Both the position numbers and the translations under genes were made by a program. Positions 4,996 to 5,170 of a stretch of 5,170 bases of DNA are shown piece after piece. The stretch's first letter is position 1, and the number at the start of each line of letters is the position of its first letter. Source of the stretch: Thermoplasmata archaeon (lineage in GTDB: Archaea; Thermoplasmatota; Thermoplasmata; Thermoplasmatales; Thermoplasmataceae); assembly GCA_021806345.1 (NCBI GenBank), contig JAJZXP010000118.1:1-5170 (forward strand), given 5' to 3'. Below the pieces are notes generated by a model that saw only the letters and a list, made by a program, of their open reading frames with translations, ran no database searches and had not been told where the DNA came from.

Positions 4996-5170
4996 TTAGA
5001 ATTTACTGATGACAGTTACGACATCTTCATCCGTAACTTCATAGTCCAGACCAACTCTCATATCTCTTATTTTCGCTCCTTCGCTTGTTATAATCGCATA
5101 TCGGAAAGAGTCAATCATCTCTCTGCTGATTTTTCTGCAAACATCTCTTATGGAAGAACCCTGTCTTAAA
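4996..5170 (-). CDS. C-terminal TGS domain of a DRG/OBG-type GTP-binding protein, 3' end only
   Basis: The minus-strand frame is open from the window edge (first full codon 5169-5167) to TAA at 4998-4996, giving the last 57 residues. The pattern LRQGSSIRDVCRKISREM, then DSFRYAIITSEGAKIRDMRVGLDYEVTDEDVVTVI matches the TGS domain that closes archaeal and eukaryotic DRG proteins: the G-S/T-V-x-D-V-C-x-K-I start, then R-V-G-L-D and D-E-D-V-V at the end. The G domain lies outside the window. These GTPases are linked to translation and ribosome binding. The middle of the domain (SEGAKIRD) departs from the commoner KSVKHPGQ form. It ends 56 bases from the convergent ilvA stop. The plus-strand frame over the same bases is its shadow. 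The main alternative is another TGS-bearing GTPase of the same superfamily. Confidence 0.83.
   Translation of the reverse strand, partial: LRQGSSIRDVCRKISREMIDSFRYAIITSEGAKIRDMRVGLDYEVTDEDVVTVISKF

Noticed and set aside
4936..5169. Plus-strand frame of 77 codons following ilvA.
   Set aside because: It is antisense to the conserved TGS domain on the minus strand and shows no coherent protein pattern.
1..5170. Defence system, mobile element or CRISPR.
   Set aside because: No transposase, integrase, nuclease or regularly spaced repeats on either strand; the genes are housekeeping and metabolic.

Overview
The window reads as an ordinary AT-rich archaeal chromosome segment. The most likely source is a member of the Thermoplasmata, perhaps a Thermoplasma-, Ferroplasma- or Cuniculiplasma-like acidophile, but the exact taxon is inference. 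The archaeal domain is well supported. The ribosomal stalk proteins are of the P0/P1 (uL10/aL12) type with archaeal/eukaryotic '-LFG' tails. A DRG-type GTPase tail with a TGS domain lies at the right edge. One operon seems to start leaderless behind a TATA-like box, while internal genes carry Shine-Dalgarno (SD) motifs. Split glutamate formimidoyltransferase and cyclodeaminase genes, and a surface protein poor in charged residues, fit a heterotrophic acidophile of this group.

Layout. (1) 2-1174, plus strand: the 3' two thirds of the uL10 gene, the complete L12 gene behind a strong SD, and 4 bases later a 63-residue two-helix membrane protein of unknown function. (2) 1175-1339: AT-rich spacer with a 9-bp inverted repeat and T-runs, likely terminators for both flanking units. 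(3) 1340-1864, minus strand: a 174-residue protein with one membrane helix at each end and a Ser/Thr/Asn-rich outer domain, not recognised. (4) 1865-2192: a long divergent intergenic region with promoter-like boxes in both directions, a pair of near-identical direct repeats 22 bp apart, small hairpins and an unexplained open frame. (5) 2193-4939, plus strand: glutamate formimidoyltransferase, formimidoyl-THF cyclodeaminase (1-base overlap) and an ACT-domain threonine ammonia-lyase (15-base gap), presumably one operon. (6) 4996-5170, minus strand: the C-terminal TGS domain of a DRG/OBG-type GTPase, convergent with the operon.

How the genes work together. The left block builds the ribosomal stalk that recruits translation factors. 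The right operon is amino-acid catabolism. The first two enzymes carry out the last steps of the tetrahydrofolate route of histidine breakdown, giving glutamate, ammonia and methenyl-THF. The third deaminates threonine (often serine too) to a 2-oxo acid and ammonia. No histidase, urocanase or imidazolonepropionase gene is in the window, so the histidine role is inferred from the families. I see no CRISPR array, insertion sequence, tRNA, rRNA or defence system. The parts not explained by known families are the small L12-linked membrane protein, the 174-residue surface protein and the 1865-2192 intergenic region.
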